A DNA stretch of 52,370 nucleotides from an uncultured Prevotella sp. (GCA_905236815.1 CAJOPE010000089.1:1-52370); one strand, 5' to 3'. Numbered from the stretch's first letter, positions 41,966-51,840 are shown. Made by a program: numbers and translations. Notes: generated by a model from the sequence alone, not told the origin.

Positions 41966-43240
41966 TTAATCAATGCTTTCTGCTATTGATTTGAGCACAT
42001 AGTCGAGAATTTCAGGGGTATGGCATCTGCTGATGAAGTTTCCTTCAAACTGAGATGGGCTTACATAAATGCCTCTTTCGAGCATATTGTTGAAGTATTT
42101 TGCGAAACGCACCTGGTCGCTTTCCTTTGTATCCTTGAAATTCTGAGGGTTCTTTTTGTTAAAGAAAAGGGTGAACATAGAACCACAATGATTCAAACGG
42201 ATGTCCTTTCCTTCAATAATCTTCTCAAGTCGAGCACAGAAGTCATTGCTTCTCTCCTCGAGTTCCTCATAGAAACCTGGCTCCTTGAGCTGGTCGAGGG
42301 TGGCGATACCGGCAGCCATAGCTACAGGATTACCACTCAAAGTACCTGCCTGATAAACCGGTCCTTCTGGAGCCAACATATCCATGATTTCCTTCTTTCC
42401 GCCAAAAGCAGCAGCAGGGAATCCACCACCAACAATCTTACCAACGGTGGTCATATCTGGCTGAATGCCAAATCTCTTCTGTGCGCCGCCATAACTCAGA
42501 CGGAAACCTGTAATCACCTCATCAAAGATTAAAACGGAACCATGTTCCTTGGTAACTCTTCGGGTAGCCTCGATAAACTCGCGGGTTGGAGGTACGACAC
42601 CCATATTGCAGGCAACTGGTTCGATAATCAATGCTGCTACTTTGTCTCCATTCTCGGCGAAGTAATCCTCGAGGGCCTTAGTGTCATTATAAGGCAAAAC
42701 AACGGTGTATTGTGTGAAGCCTTGAGGGACACCTGCAGAAGAGGCGTTACTTAAAGTTGCTACGCTTGAGCCTGCTGCAACCAGCAGATGGTCGGCATGT
42801 CCATGATAGCAGCCTTCAAACTTAACGAGGATGTCTCGTCCGGTATATCCTCTGGCAACACGGATTGCTGACATGGTTGCCTCTGTACCTGAATTAACGA
42901 AGCGGAGTTTCTCCATAGTAGGGAAGGCTTCGCGAACCTTTGAGGCAAGAACTGTCTCGGCCTCGGTACAGATGCCAAAACTGCTACCTCTTAATACTGC
43001 GTCAGCAGCAGCCTTGCTAACTTTCTCCTGATTGTGTCCAAGGATGAATACACCCCATGACATACAGAAGTCGATGAATTTATTGTCATCAATATCGTAG
43101 ATATAGGTATCTTTTGAACTCTTAACGAACAGTGGGGTAGTACCTACAGCTTTCAAGGCTCTAACCGGACTATTCACTCCGCCAGGGATGACATTGCATG
43201 CTCTTTCAAAAGCCTTTGCAGAATTTATTCTTTCGTTCAT
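41966..43240 (-). CDS. hemL: glutamate-1-semialdehyde 2,1-aminomutase
   Basis: PLP enzyme that makes 5-aminolevulinate from glutamate-1-semialdehyde; normal length (424 residues). Motifs: PGGVNSPVRALKAVG at the start, SWGVFILGHNQ, NSGTEATMSAIRVARGYTGR, FEGCYHGHADHLLV, FDEVITGFRLSYGGAQ and the PLP Lys in TVGKIVGGGFPAAAFGG. It is the last gene of the haem operon, 8 bases after hemB, even though its product acts second in the pathway. Confidence 0.96.
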   Translation of the reverse strand: MNERINSAKAFERACNVIPGGVNSPVRALKAVGTTPLFVKSSKDTYIYDIDDNKFIDFCMSWGVFILGHNQEKVSKAAADAVLRGSSFGICTEAETVLASKVREAFPTMEKLRFVNSGTEATMSAIRVARGYTGRDILVKFEGCYHGHADHLLVAAGSSVATLSNASSAGVPQGFTQYTVVLPYNDTKALEDYFAENGDKVAALIIEPVACNMGVVPPTREFIEATRRVTKEHGSVLIFDEVITGFRLSYGGAQKRFGIQPDMTTVGKIVGGGFPAAAFGGKKEIMDMLAPEGPVYQAGTLSGNPVAMAAGIATLDQLKEPGFYEELEERSNDFCARLEKIIEGKDIRLNHCGSMFTLFFNKKNPQNFKDTKESDQVRFAKYFNNMLERGIYVSPSQFEGNFISRCHTPEILDYVLKSIAESID

Positions 43241-43248
43241 ACCTCTTC

Positions 43249-44237
<989 letters not shown>

Positions 44238-44241
<4 letters not shown>

Positions 44242-44867
44242 AGTTGTATTTCTTTTAATTTTTCTTCTAAATGATGTTGGGTGACCACTCCTCGTGTTTT
44301 ATATTCCTTTCCCTTTGGCAAACTTCCATAGAGTTGGATAAAGTTGTCGATGGTGCTTGGTGAGGTGAAGATGATGGTGTCGATGTCCTCGAGGTTTACC
44401 ATCTCTGGATGAAGTGGCATCTGATTTTGGTAGGCATCGATAGTCTTTACTTCAAAACCCAGCTTGCGGAGTCCTTCGGGAATGATTGGAAGGGCTATGT
44501 TGGATCTTGGAAAGATGATGCGATGAGTATTGTCGAAGTCTTTGAAGGTGTCGATAACTCCATAGGAATCATCTTTCTCACATTGCAGAATATGGGTGGC
44601 TCCCAGTGATTCTAAGGTTCGAGTGGTCGTACTTCCTATAGAAACTATTTGGTTGGAGCCCCAACTTCTTCCCATTTTCAGCATGGCCTTGTGCCAGTAG
44701 ATAGCTGAAAAACGGCTGGTGAAGAGGAGAATATCTTCTTCGGAAAGAGTGGCTGCTGCCTCGCAGAGTTGCTGGTCGCTCTCCATAGGCACAATTTCGA
44801 TGAGAGGAGTGTGGATATATTCCGCATTCCTGCAGGAAAGACCAGTATGGAGTGTTCTGCTTTTCAT
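44238..44867 (-). CDS. hemD: uroporphyrinogen-III synthase
   Basis: Cyclises and inverts ring D of hydroxymethylbilane. HemD is poorly conserved; the 209-residue product is somewhat short (usually 240-260). It shows the two-domain pattern: HTPLIEIVPM, ILLFTSRFSAIYW, IVSIGSTTTRTLESLG, then IIFPRSNIALPIIPEGLRKLGFEV, AYQNQMP and the IIFTSPSTIDNFIQLYG / GVVTQHHLEEKL end. Its ATG is fused to the stop of hemC (TAATG) and its end overlaps hemB by 4 bases. Confidence 0.88.
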
Positions 44868-45514
44868 TATAAGATGCTTCCTTTTGCGAAGATTGCTTTT
44901 AGATCTTCTCTTCCCTTCTTGGCGGTGATGGCAAGTCGGCCCTGCATAGGGTGGGTTGGGAATGGCAGAATCTCGGTGATTACATCCTCAAGACCGAGGC
45001 GCTTCAAGGCGCAGGTGGCAACGATGGCGCAATCTACCTTGCCATCTTTTACCTGCTGTACTCTGTCTTCGATACAACCTCTGATTCCTACAATCTTCAG
45101 GTCTGGTCGCAATTCTTTGATGCCTTGCTTGCGCAAAGGACTACTTGTGCCGACAGTACTTCCTGCAGGAAGGTCCATCAGCTTGATATGATTCTTGCTT
45201 ACGAGAGAGTCTGTCTTGTCGAATGCTTCATAGAGGGCGATTACTTCCAAGTCTGGATGCAGATGAACAGGAAGGTCTTTGGCTGAGTGCACTGCGATAT
45301 CGGCATCTCCATTTAGAAGAGCGAAATCCAACTCGCGGGTGAACATGTCGTCAGGTGCCTCTCCGTTGAGGAGCGAGATCTTCATATTCTTGTCGCCAAA
45401 TGATTCTGTATATACTATAGAATAAGCTGTATCTGGAAATTTCTCGAAAACCTCCTTCACCTGCAGCTGGCTCAGCTTGCTGCCTCTTGCGATGACTCTT
45501 ATTTTATTTTGCAT
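44867..45514 (-). CDS. hemC: short hydroxymethylbilane synthase lacking domain 3
   Basis: HemC joins four porphobilinogens into hydroxymethylbilane on a dipyrromethane cofactor bound to a Cys in domain 3. This protein has 215 residues; usual length is about 300-320. Domains 1 and 2 are recognisable: VIARGSKLSQLQ, HSAKDLPVHL with the catalytic Asp (Asp80), GTSSPLRKQ, IRGCIEDRV and KRLGLEDVI. The chain stops soon after PMQGRLAITAKKG, just where domain 3 and its LEGGC-type Cys motif should begin. No frameshift explains this: the stop is fused to the hemD start (TAATG). The Cys147 in IRGC is where Asn is usual, beside the cofactor-binding Args. Function is probable from the operon but not shown. 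Confidence 0.85.
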   Translation of the reverse strand: MQNKIRVIARGSKLSQLQVKEVFEKFPDTAYSIVYTESFGDKNMKISLLNGEAPDDMFTRELDFALLNGDADIAVHSAKDLPVHLHPDLEVIALYEAFDKTDSLVSKNHIKLMDLPAGSTVGTSSPLRKQGIKELRPDLKIVGIRGCIEDRVQQVKDGKVDCAIVATCALKRLGLEDVITEILPFPTHPMQGRLAITAKKGREDLKAIFAKGSIL

Positions 45515-46391
45515 AAATTTTTCTCCTTTCCATTATTTCCTCAAGGGTACCGATTTCTTCTTCGATAATGTCCTCAGCTTTCTTCACCTCATCTTCGCGG
45601 ATGGAGATGTTCTTCTGAACCTTACCCTCTACATCCTGAAGATTATAGAGGTTTATGTTGTTGTACTCGCTGATTTCAGGATCGATATCTCTAGGGAATG
45701 CAAGGTCGATGGCCAGTAGCTTATGTGCTGGGTTGATATCCTCCTTATTTATTATAAGGTGTTCTGAAGAAGTGGCGCTGATGAGGATGTCGGCATCCTG
45801 AAGGAACTTGCTTCTTTCCTGTAGTCCGAATACCTCAATGCCTAGCGGATCGGCAAGAGCATGTGCTTTGTCCACACTTCTGTTGCCTAGGAATACCAAC
45901 TTTGCACCCTTGTTCTGAAGGAACTTCAGAATGTCACTGGTGAGCTTGTTGACACCGATAAGTACAATTTTGGCATGGGTGAGGTCGATGTGCTCATCTT
46001 CGATGATCTCGATGGCAGCCAGACTATGGCTTACGGCCCCATGTGATATTTCGGTTTCATTGCGTACTCGCTTTCCAACCTCAAGTGCACATTCAAAGAG
46101 CTTGTGAATACCTGCAGGGAGTTTCTTCTGGGTGCGGGCATTGATATAGGCATCCTTCACTTGACCCTGTACAGCTCGCTCGCCGACAATTGCCGACTCG
46201 AGTCCGCAAACTACACGGAAGAGGTGGCGTGCTACATTTTTAGGCACGTCGCCATCACCGTAATAGAGTTCCATACGGTTGCAAGTCTGCAGGAACACAG
46301 AAGGTTCGTTTTCCTGTTTTAGTTCCTTGAAATAAGTCTCTCGATCCTTCAAGGATGTATTCAAATGATTTATCGATTTGTATGCGATCAT
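45504..46391 (-). CDS. hemA: short glutamyl-tRNA reductase
   Basis: Reduces glutamyl-tRNA to glutamate-1-semialdehyde with NADPH; usual length ~410-420, here 295. The catalytic domain is present with the active-site Cys37 in TCNRMELYY, the GLESAIVGERAVQGQVKDAY region and ALEVGKRVRNETEI. In the NADPH domain the Gly-rich loop reads GVNKLT rather than the usual GxGxMG. The spinal helix is short (VKKAEDIIEEEIGTLEEIM) and the C-terminal dimerisation domain is missing. Its end overlaps the start of hemC by 11 bases, so the stop is genuine. It may dimerise differently or work as a monomer. Confidence 0.87.
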   Translation of the reverse strand: MIAYKSINHLNTSLKDRETYFKELKQENEPSVFLQTCNRMELYYGDGDVPKNVARHLFRVVCGLESAIVGERAVQGQVKDAYINARTQKKLPAGIHKLFECALEVGKRVRNETEISHGAVSHSLAAIEIIEDEHIDLTHAKIVLIGVNKLTSDILKFLQNKGAKLVFLGNRSVDKAHALADPLGIEVFGLQERSKFLQDADILISATSSEHLIINKEDINPAHKLLAIDLAFPRDIDPEISEYNNINLYNLQDVEGKVQKNISIREDEVKKAEDIIEEEIGTLEEIMERRKIYAK

Positions 46392-46408
46392 ACTACTGCC
46401 TTATTACC

Positions 46409-47437
46409 TTATTTAGTCCAATTCGCTTCTTTGGTCCAGTCAACGATGAATTTCAGATTTTCGAAGGAGGAATTTGCCTCCACACCGTGACCGAAATTAA
46501 ATACCCATCTATTATCAACGTTGAAAAAGTCGATATATTGCTTTAATTTTTTCTCGATTTCCTCTTTGGACGCATATAGTTGCCGAGGATCCATATTTCC
46601 TTGTAGTCCCAGACTTGGGTGTACCATCTTTCTAGCCTCGAAGAGGTCGGTCTGCCAATCGATGCTTACAAAGTCACAAGTATCTGGATGAATGTATTTT
46701 AGTCCTGCACCAATTCCCTTTGGAAAATAGATTACAGGAATGCCTTTCTCCTTGATGGCCTTTCCTATCTTCTCCACAGCAGGCAGGAAAATCTCCTTAT
46801 ACATTTCTGCAGGGAGCAATCCTGCGTGGGTCTCGAATATCTGAAAAGCATCCACGCCGTGTTCCACTTGATGCAAAGCATAGTCTATTGTAAACTCAGT
46901 GAGGGCATCTACCAGGTTTTGGGTTTCCTTGCGGTTGGCATAAAAGAATTTCACCGCCTCTGGGAAATTGCTTCGGGTGCTGATTCCCTGCAGCATATAG
47001 CATAAGGTGGTGAGGGGGGCACCACAGAAACCAATCAGCGGAGTATTCGCATCGCGCTTTTCCAAAATGCGATCGATATTCTTGTATATATAGTCCAATT
47101 GGCTGGCATCTGGACGGAGTAGTTTCGATGGCTTGTCGAATTGTGCCAATGGTTTTGGAAAGACTGGTCCGTGATCGGTCCATTCGATTTCTTCCCCCAT
47201 AGCAACGGGTATCACAAGAATATCGCTGAAAAGAATGGCAGCATCCACTCCGAGGTCTCTCACAGGCATAAGGGTTACTTCTGCACAGAGGTCAGGATCG
47301 CGCATCAACTCATGGAAAGAGTAGTTCTTGCGCAGTTCCTGATAGTTGGGCAGTATTCGTCCTGCCTGACGCATAAACCATACAGGTGGACGGTTGCCAG
47401 GATTTCCCTTGAGTGTATTTAGAAACAAACTTTCCAT
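46409..47437 (-). CDS. hemE: uroporphyrinogen decarboxylase
   Basis: Decarboxylates the four acetate side chains of uroporphyrinogen III to give coproporphyrinogen III. It has 342 residues, a normal length, with RPPVWFMRQAGRILPNYQELR-type arginine loop, ILFSDILVIPVAMG, the active-site Asp in that loop, QIFETHAGLL and FNFGHGVEANSS near the end. It starts 2 bases after the protoporphyrinogen oxidase stop. Confidence 0.96.
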   Translation of the reverse strand: MESLFLNTLKGNPGNRPPVWFMRQAGRILPNYQELRKNYSFHELMRDPDLCAEVTLMPVRDLGVDAAILFSDILVIPVAMGEEIEWTDHGPVFPKPLAQFDKPSKLLRPDASQLDYIYKNIDRILEKRDANTPLIGFCGAPLTTLCYMLQGISTRSNFPEAVKFFYANRKETQNLVDALTEFTIDYALHQVEHGVDAFQIFETHAGLLPAEMYKEIFLPAVEKIGKAIKEKGIPVIYFPKGIGAGLKYIHPDTCDFVSIDWQTDLFEARKMVHPSLGLQGNMDPRQLYASKEEIEKKLKQYIDFFNVDNRWVFNFGHGVEANSSFENLKFIVDWTKEANWTK

Positions 47438-47439
47438 AA

Positions 47440-48837
47440 TTAATTCTTGATAGCATTGGCAACATCCATTGCCTGTTTGATGCGGTGTGCCATACCGATG
47501 CCGTCTCTAAGGTTTCCGGCAAGGATGAGGCCATTGTATTCATTCTGTAGTTTCTCAACCTCCTCGAAGCGGTCGCCGCTCGATGCCTCATACTGAGGGA
47601 TCGCATGTTCGTGGCGGAAGATCTTCACAAGGTCTGGTTTTGCCTCCTTTGGAAATTTCAGCATGTCGTGGAATACATCGTCCACCAATGCCTCGATCTC
47701 GGCGTCACTCATCTTCAGCATCTCAGGATGCTTCACGCCTGCAATGAAGAAAGAGAAGAGCATGCCCTGTTTTGGAGCTCTCTGTGTGAAGCAGGCACCT
47801 GGGAAGAGAATGCCGAGTACCTTCTTCTTCTCCTTGGTTGGAACAAGAGCGCCGAAGGCATAGTAGTCGCCTCCGAGGGTATCGTTTACACCCACTGATA
47901 CCTCCATGATAGGAGCATATTTCAAGTTGGCGATTTTGTTCATTCGCTCTGCTGGTATGAAAGGCAGCAGTGCTGGAAGGGCGTAGGCACCGCAGGTGGT
48001 AACTACTTTCTTGCTTTCAATGCAATGCTTCTCGCCTGCCTTGTCAATATATGTTGTAAGCCATCCCTCGCCTTGTGGCTGAATTGTTACGCCATTGGCA
48101 TTCAGGATGATATTTTCTTTTCCGATATATTCAGCTTCTGCCTGAGGGATATGGTGCAAGCCGCCCTTGGCAGAGAATACTTTCTTGGTGGCTTTCTTGT
48201 CACGGTCGCTTTTAGGCTCCTTAGCCTTCTTTATGGCTCCGCCGATGAAGCTGCCATAGTTCTGCTCTAGATTGTAGAGTTTTGGCAGGGCATATCTTGT
48301 AACGAGTTTGTCAGGGTCGCCGGCATAAACACCCGATAGGAATGGGTCAACGGCATATTCATAAAAAGATTGTCCGAGTCTTCTTCTTGTCAGGGCACCA
48401 ACACTTTCATCTGGATCTGTGCCTTTTTTGCGCCAAGGCTCGCCTAGAATTCTGAATTTATCCTTCAGTGAGAAGAGGGGAGTGGTGAGACCACCAATTG
48501 GACCACTTGGGAGGTCGTGGAACTTGTCCCCCTTCCAAATCAGTCTTCGCTTGGCAGCATCAGGAGCGGTTTCCAATACGCATTCACCATTAGAGGTTTT
48601 CTCGAGTTCCTCCATCAGCTCTGTCACCTCGGGTACCGAGATAGAACCTGTGTTAGGACCGCTTTCAAAAGTGAATCCGCCCTCCGTATGGGTTTGAATC
48701 TGACCACCTATTTTATCAGATTTTTCCACCACACGGACTGCGATTCCCTTGTGCTTCAGTGCGTAGGCAGTGGTGAGTCCGGTAAGACCAGCACCAATCA
48801 CTACTACATCAGCTATTGTTGTTTCTAAAGTTTCCAT
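47440..48837 (-). CDS. hemY: protoporphyrinogen oxidase, HemY type
   Basis: FAD enzyme that oxidises protoporphyrinogen IX (or coproporphyrinogen) by six electrons. The 465-residue chain has the N-terminal FAD motif VIGAGLTGLTTAYALK, VEKSDKIGGQIQTH, the mid-domain ESGPNTGSISVPEVTELM and the C-terminal FAD end GLILAGNLRDGIGMAHRIKQ. This is the HemY/PgoX family, usually oxygen-using; in an anaerobe another electron acceptor must be used. It lies 5 bases after hemN. It is not the HemG flavodoxin-like form. Confidence 0.92.
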   Translation of the reverse strand: METLETTIADVVVIGAGLTGLTTAYALKHKGIAVRVVEKSDKIGGQIQTHTEGGFTFESGPNTGSISVPEVTELMEELEKTSNGECVLETAPDAAKRRLIWKGDKFHDLPSGPIGGLTTPLFSLKDKFRILGEPWRKKGTDPDESVGALTRRRLGQSFYEYAVDPFLSGVYAGDPDKLVTRYALPKLYNLEQNYGSFIGGAIKKAKEPKSDRDKKATKKVFSAKGGLHHIPQAEAEYIGKENIILNANGVTIQPQGEGWLTTYIDKAGEKHCIESKKVVTTCGAYALPALLPFIPAERMNKIANLKYAPIMEVSVGVNDTLGGDYYAFGALVPTKEKKKVLGILFPGACFTQRAPKQGMLFSFFIAGVKHPEMLKMSDAEIEALVDDVFHDMLKFPKEAKPDLVKIFRHEHAIPQYEASSGDRFEEVEKLQNEYNGLILAGNLRDGIGMAHRIKQAMDVANAIKN

Positions 48838-48842
48838 TATAA

Positions 48843-50207
48843 TTAAATCGGTTTAGAGAAAGATTTTGTAGTGTTGAGCATTAATGGGTCGAGCGATGCT
48901 GCAACGTTTCTTACGAAAGGCGAGCCTTCTTCTGTCATCGACAGTTTCTCCTTGTTATATATAAGGATGCCATCTTTCTCAAATTCCTTGATTTTTTCCT
49001 CGTCATAGGCGGTGGCTGCTTTCAGTTCGTCGATAGAGAGCTGTAGATGCTCAGCCAGTGCTTCCCAGTCAATATGATAGTTGCACATAATGCTCTCAAT
49101 CACCTCTCTGGTCACCTGCTCTCGGTGGTTGAGGCTGTATCCCTTGCGGATAGTGAGCTCGCCGCGATTTACTAGTTCGATATATTCTTTGATGTCCTTG
49201 GTGTTTTGGGCATAGGCAGTGTCAAGCTGACTGATGCCGGTTACGCCGAAGGCATATACCTGTGCGGTAGTTCTACGGGTGCAATATCCCTGGAAGTTGC
49301 GATGCAACTGTTTGGTTTCGAGGGCGGTATAGAGCTCATCGTCGGGACGTACGAAGTGGTCGAGTCCCACACTCTTGTATCCGGCACTATGCAGCACCTT
49401 TGATGCCTCTACAAACATCTGCTCCTTGTCCTCGCTGTTTGGTAATCCAGCCTTCTCAAGAATCATCTGTGCTTTCTTCAGCCAAGGCACATGCGCATAG
49501 CTAAAAGTTACCAGACGGTCAGGCTGTAACTCGGCTGCCTTCTCGATGGTAGCCTTGAATGAGTCTGGAGTCTGACCTGGCAGACCATAGAGAAAGTCGA
49601 GGTTGATGCGTGCGCCATTGTCTCTCAGTAAGCTGAAGATATCCTCCATCTTCTCGAGCGAAGGTCGACGATTCACCGTTTTCAATACCTGCTCATTGAA
49701 ATCCTGCACACCAATGCTGAATCGTGTAAATCCACAGTCGAGCAATTGCTTCCAATTATCGAGTGTGAGATAGCCAGGATGGCATTCGATAGCGATTTCA
49801 GGCTTGTCTATTGTGTCGAAGTTACTCAGCAAGTGCTGGTTAATCTTCTTTATTTCTGCAGCATCGATAGCTGTAGGACTTCCACCGCCGTAATGAATCT
49901 GCGCGATTTTGCGGTCCTTGTTGAGATAAGGCAACAGCAAGTCTATCTCCTTGTGGATAGCGTCGAGATACTCTCTCACCACATCAGACTGCATCATTGC
50001 ATACGAATTGCAAGCGCAGTAATGGCAGAGGTGACGGCAGAAAGGCATGTGAAAATAGAATGATAAGTGATTATCTCGAGCGTTGTTAGAATTTCTTACA
50101 GCTTCGAGATATTCATCATTCTTCATCTCCCGGAAATAGTTGGCAGGAGGATAGCTTGTGTAGCGAGGCACAGGCTTGTTATATTTGTCAATAATATATT
50201 GATCCAT
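48843..50207 (-). CDS. hemN: oxygen-independent coproporphyrinogen III oxidase (radical SAM)
   Basis: A radical SAM enzyme that decarboxylates two propionates of coproporphyrinogen III without oxygen. The 454-residue protein is true HemN rather than the related HemW: it has the RYTSYPPANYF motif, the cluster motif CRHLCHYC near residues 57-64 with the extra Cys, GGGSPT, and the NFQGYCTR segment near residue 310. It is the first gene of the haem operon, with a consensus promoter 33 bases before the ATG. Its position as first gene may allow strong control of the whole pathway. Confidence 0.95.
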   Translation of the reverse strand: MDQYIIDKYNKPVPRYTSYPPANYFREMKNDEYLEAVRNSNNARDNHLSFYFHMPFCRHLCHYCACNSYAMMQSDVVREYLDAIHKEIDLLLPYLNKDRKIAQIHYGGGSPTAIDAAEIKKINQHLLSNFDTIDKPEIAIECHPGYLTLDNWKQLLDCGFTRFSIGVQDFNEQVLKTVNRRPSLEKMEDIFSLLRDNGARINLDFLYGLPGQTPDSFKATIEKAAELQPDRLVTFSYAHVPWLKKAQMILEKAGLPNSEDKEQMFVEASKVLHSAGYKSVGLDHFVRPDDELYTALETKQLHRNFQGYCTRRTTAQVYAFGVTGISQLDTAYAQNTKDIKEYIELVNRGELTIRKGYSLNHREQVTREVIESIMCNYHIDWEALAEHLQLSIDELKAATAYDEEKIKEFEKDGILIYNKEKLSMTEEGSPFVRNVAASLDPLMLNTTKSFSKPI

Positions 50208-50239
50208 TCAGTAATTACTTTCAAAAACTAGTTCGTTTG

Positions 50240-50270
50240 CAAAGGTACGACTAAATGGATAGAAACACAA
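50240..50270 (-). promoter_or_regulatory. promoter of the hemN-hemL operon
   Basis: On the minus strand ATTG (TTG at 50268-50270), a 20-base spacer, then TACCTTTG at 50240-50247. It is the only clear promoter for the eight haem genes. Confidence 0.82.
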
Positions 50271-50316
50271 TCCTTATTTATGAGGAAAAATAAGATATGT
50301 ATATACTAAAAGGTAA

Positions 50317-50715
50317 TTATAGCCCCGTATTTTGATGTAACTTCTCGAAATCTCCCTCCCAGAGATATTTTTGATCTTCAATTTCGTCGGGTAGGGCGAA
50401 GTCGGTGATATAGAGTGCATAGTTGTCATCGAGCACCCCTTTTTCCATTTTAATTTCCATGAAAGTGCCCTCGTTGTCGTGGGCATCCCATTTAATACGG
50501 ATGAATCGGTTTTTGCAGGTTTCCAGCAGTGTAGCTGTTTGTACTTGATGGTGTCTCCAAGGTTCTCCCCATTTAAAAGTGAGTTTGTCGCCTTCAAGAG
50601 TTACCTCGTCGGCTATCCATCTCGAAAGCCCCTCAGGCGTGCTGATGAGGCTCCATACTATATTTGCAGAAGTGCAGTTAAGTATACGTTCTAAGTGTAG
50701 TTCTTGCTTCGTCAT
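50317..50715 (-). CDS. START-like (SRPBCC/AHSA1-type) domain protein
   Basis: A 132-residue single-domain protein with the helix-grip pattern of the START/AHSA1 fold: HLERILNCTSANIVWSLISTPEGLSRWIADEV, then beta strands KLTFKWGEP, NRFIRIKWDAHDNEG and YALYITDFALPDE, ending in the long C-terminal helix. Such domains bind small hydrophobic ligands or act as chaperone cofactors. The residues do not identify a ligand. It is a monocistronic gene with a -7 box at 50754-50761. Confidence 0.85.
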   Translation of the reverse strand: MTKQELHLERILNCTSANIVWSLISTPEGLSRWIADEVTLEGDKLTFKWGEPWRHHQVQTATLLETCKNRFIRIKWDAHDNEGTFMEIKMEKGVLDDNYALYITDFALPDEIEDQKYLWEGDFEKLHQNTGL

Positions 50716-50753
50716 TACGTCAAAATGTTGGAATAATAAGGTTATTAATGCTG

Positions 50754-50761
50754 CAAAAATA
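50754..50761 (-). promoter_or_regulatory. -7 element (TATTTTTG) of the START-like gene
   Basis: Consensus -7 box on the minus strand, 38 bases before the ATG at 50715. Confidence 0.55.
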
Positions 50762-50800
50762 ATAATTTTTCGAGAAATTGAATAAAAAAGTGAGGAAAAT

Positions 50801-50832
50801 TTTGTTTATTCCAAAAATTAGTATTACCTTTG
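50801..50832 (+). promoter_or_regulatory. promoter of tRNA-Met
   Basis: TTTG at 50801-50804, a 20-base spacer, then TACCTTTG at 50825-50832, 35 bases before the tRNA. Confidence 0.82.
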
Positions 50833-50867
50833 CACCCGCAAATGAGAAACAATCTCTATGCAATGAT

Positions 50868-50941
50868 GGCGGGATAGCTCAGCTGGTTAGAGCGTCGGAT
50901 TCATAATCCGGAGGTCGTGGGTTCGGGTCCCACCCCCGCTA
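50868..50941 (+). tRNA. tRNA with CAU anticodon (elongator Met, possibly Ile2)
   Basis: A 74-base cloverleaf: D arm GCTC...GAGC, anticodon stem TCGGA/TCCGG with loop TTCATAA (CAU at 34-36), T arm GTGGG-TTCGGGT-CCCAC. The acceptor 5' strand GGCGGGA pairs with CCCCGCT with a G-U at 1:72 and an A-C mismatch at 7:66. The stem lacks the 1:72 mismatch and the three G-C pairs of initiator tRNA, so it is not tRNA-fMet. CCA is not encoded. Met is more likely than lysidine-modified Ile. Confidence 0.92.
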
Positions 50942-50949
50942 CAAGTTAA

Positions 50950-50987
50950 AAGGAAGTTACAACATAGTTTGTTATTTCCTTTTTTTC
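50950..50987 (+). terminator. terminator after tRNA-Met
   Basis: AAGGAA / TTCCTT stem with partial pairing of its inner part (TTACAACA / TTTGTTAT), followed by TTTTTTTCTTTTTT. Confidence 0.7.
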
Positions 50988-51108
50988 TTTTTTATAACTT
51001 CCTGTGAACTTTTGGTGGACTTTCTGGACTCAAAGTTATTTTTTGAAACCTTGTGAATTTTCAATGACTTGACTGGTCTTGAAAGATCTTTGAGATATGC
51101 TCTTTTCT

Positions 51109-51840
51109 TTATTCTGCCTCATATCTGGCTTTTACGGTGATACTTGCTACTTTTTCCTTACTAGTTGTGTTGAAAGTGCCGCCCCAGCTATATTCCTCGT
51201 CGCTGTTTTTGCCAACAATCTGGAAAACACCCATGTTCGAACTGGTTAGCTTTCCTACCTTACAATCGCATCCGTCGGCAATTGTCATGGCGCGCTCATA
51301 GGCATTCTTGCTTGCCTCGTGTAGCAAGTCTTTCTTCAGATCGGCCAGTCGGGTGTAGTAATACATCGGAGCGTCGCTAGAGAAGGCGATGCCTTGAGCG
51401 AAGAGGTTGGAAACATCTTGGTAAGCCTTCTCCACTATGGTGAGGTTGATGGAACTCACCTTTATCGACTGTGAAACCTCGTAGCCATCGTCCACCGTTA
51501 CATAGTTGTTGTTCTGGTAGTATGATTTTGTCTTCTTGTTGAGACTTGCACCTTCCTCCGATATTTCATCCCTCTTGATGCCCTTTGAATTGAGATACGA
51601 GAGATAAATCTTTCGGGTATTCTCGTAGTTTTTGTAAGCCTCGGCTCGGGTAGGGCCCTCTGCATTGAGAGTAACATTCCACACGATGAGGTCGCTCACG
51701 ATTTCCTTCTCGGCAAGACCAGTCACGAAGATATTCGATTCTGCCTTTCTGAAATTGGTGAGACCTTTGCAAAGAAATAGTGCTGCAATGATGGTAGTAA
51801 CTCCGATGATGCAAGCTGTAGAGATTTTTGTTCTATCCAT
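51109..51840 (-). CDS. SIMPL domain (DUF541) protein, membrane-anchored
   Basis: The 243-residue protein has an N-terminal membrane anchor or uncleaved signal (ACIIGVTTIIAALFLCKGL) and the SIMPL domain seen in E. coli YggE-type proteins: VTGLAEKEIVSDLIVWNVTLNAEGPTRAE-like start, KSYYQNNNYVTVDDGYEVSQ, VSSINLTIVEKAYQDVSNL and LHEASKNAYERAMTIADGCDCKVGKL. YggE is linked to oxidative stress tolerance, but the biochemical function is unknown. It has a strong promoter and no close partners. Confidence 0.88.
   Translation of the reverse strand: MDRTKISTACIIGVTTIIAALFLCKGLTNFRKAESNIFVTGLAEKEIVSDLIVWNVTLNAEGPTRAEAYKNYENTRKIYLSYLNSKGIKRDEISEEGASLNKKTKSYYQNNNYVTVDDGYEVSQSIKVSSINLTIVEKAYQDVSNLFAQGIAFSSDAPMYYYTRLADLKKDLLHEASKNAYERAMTIADGCDCKVGKLTSSNMGVFQIVGKNSDEEYSWGGTFNTTSKEKVASITVKARYEAE

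Noticed and set aside
44867..45514. Frameshift or pseudogene as explanation of short HemC
   Set aside because: The stop is fused to the hemD start and the next frame encodes HemD, not HemC domain 3; no domain-3 remnant is found in other frames near the junction.
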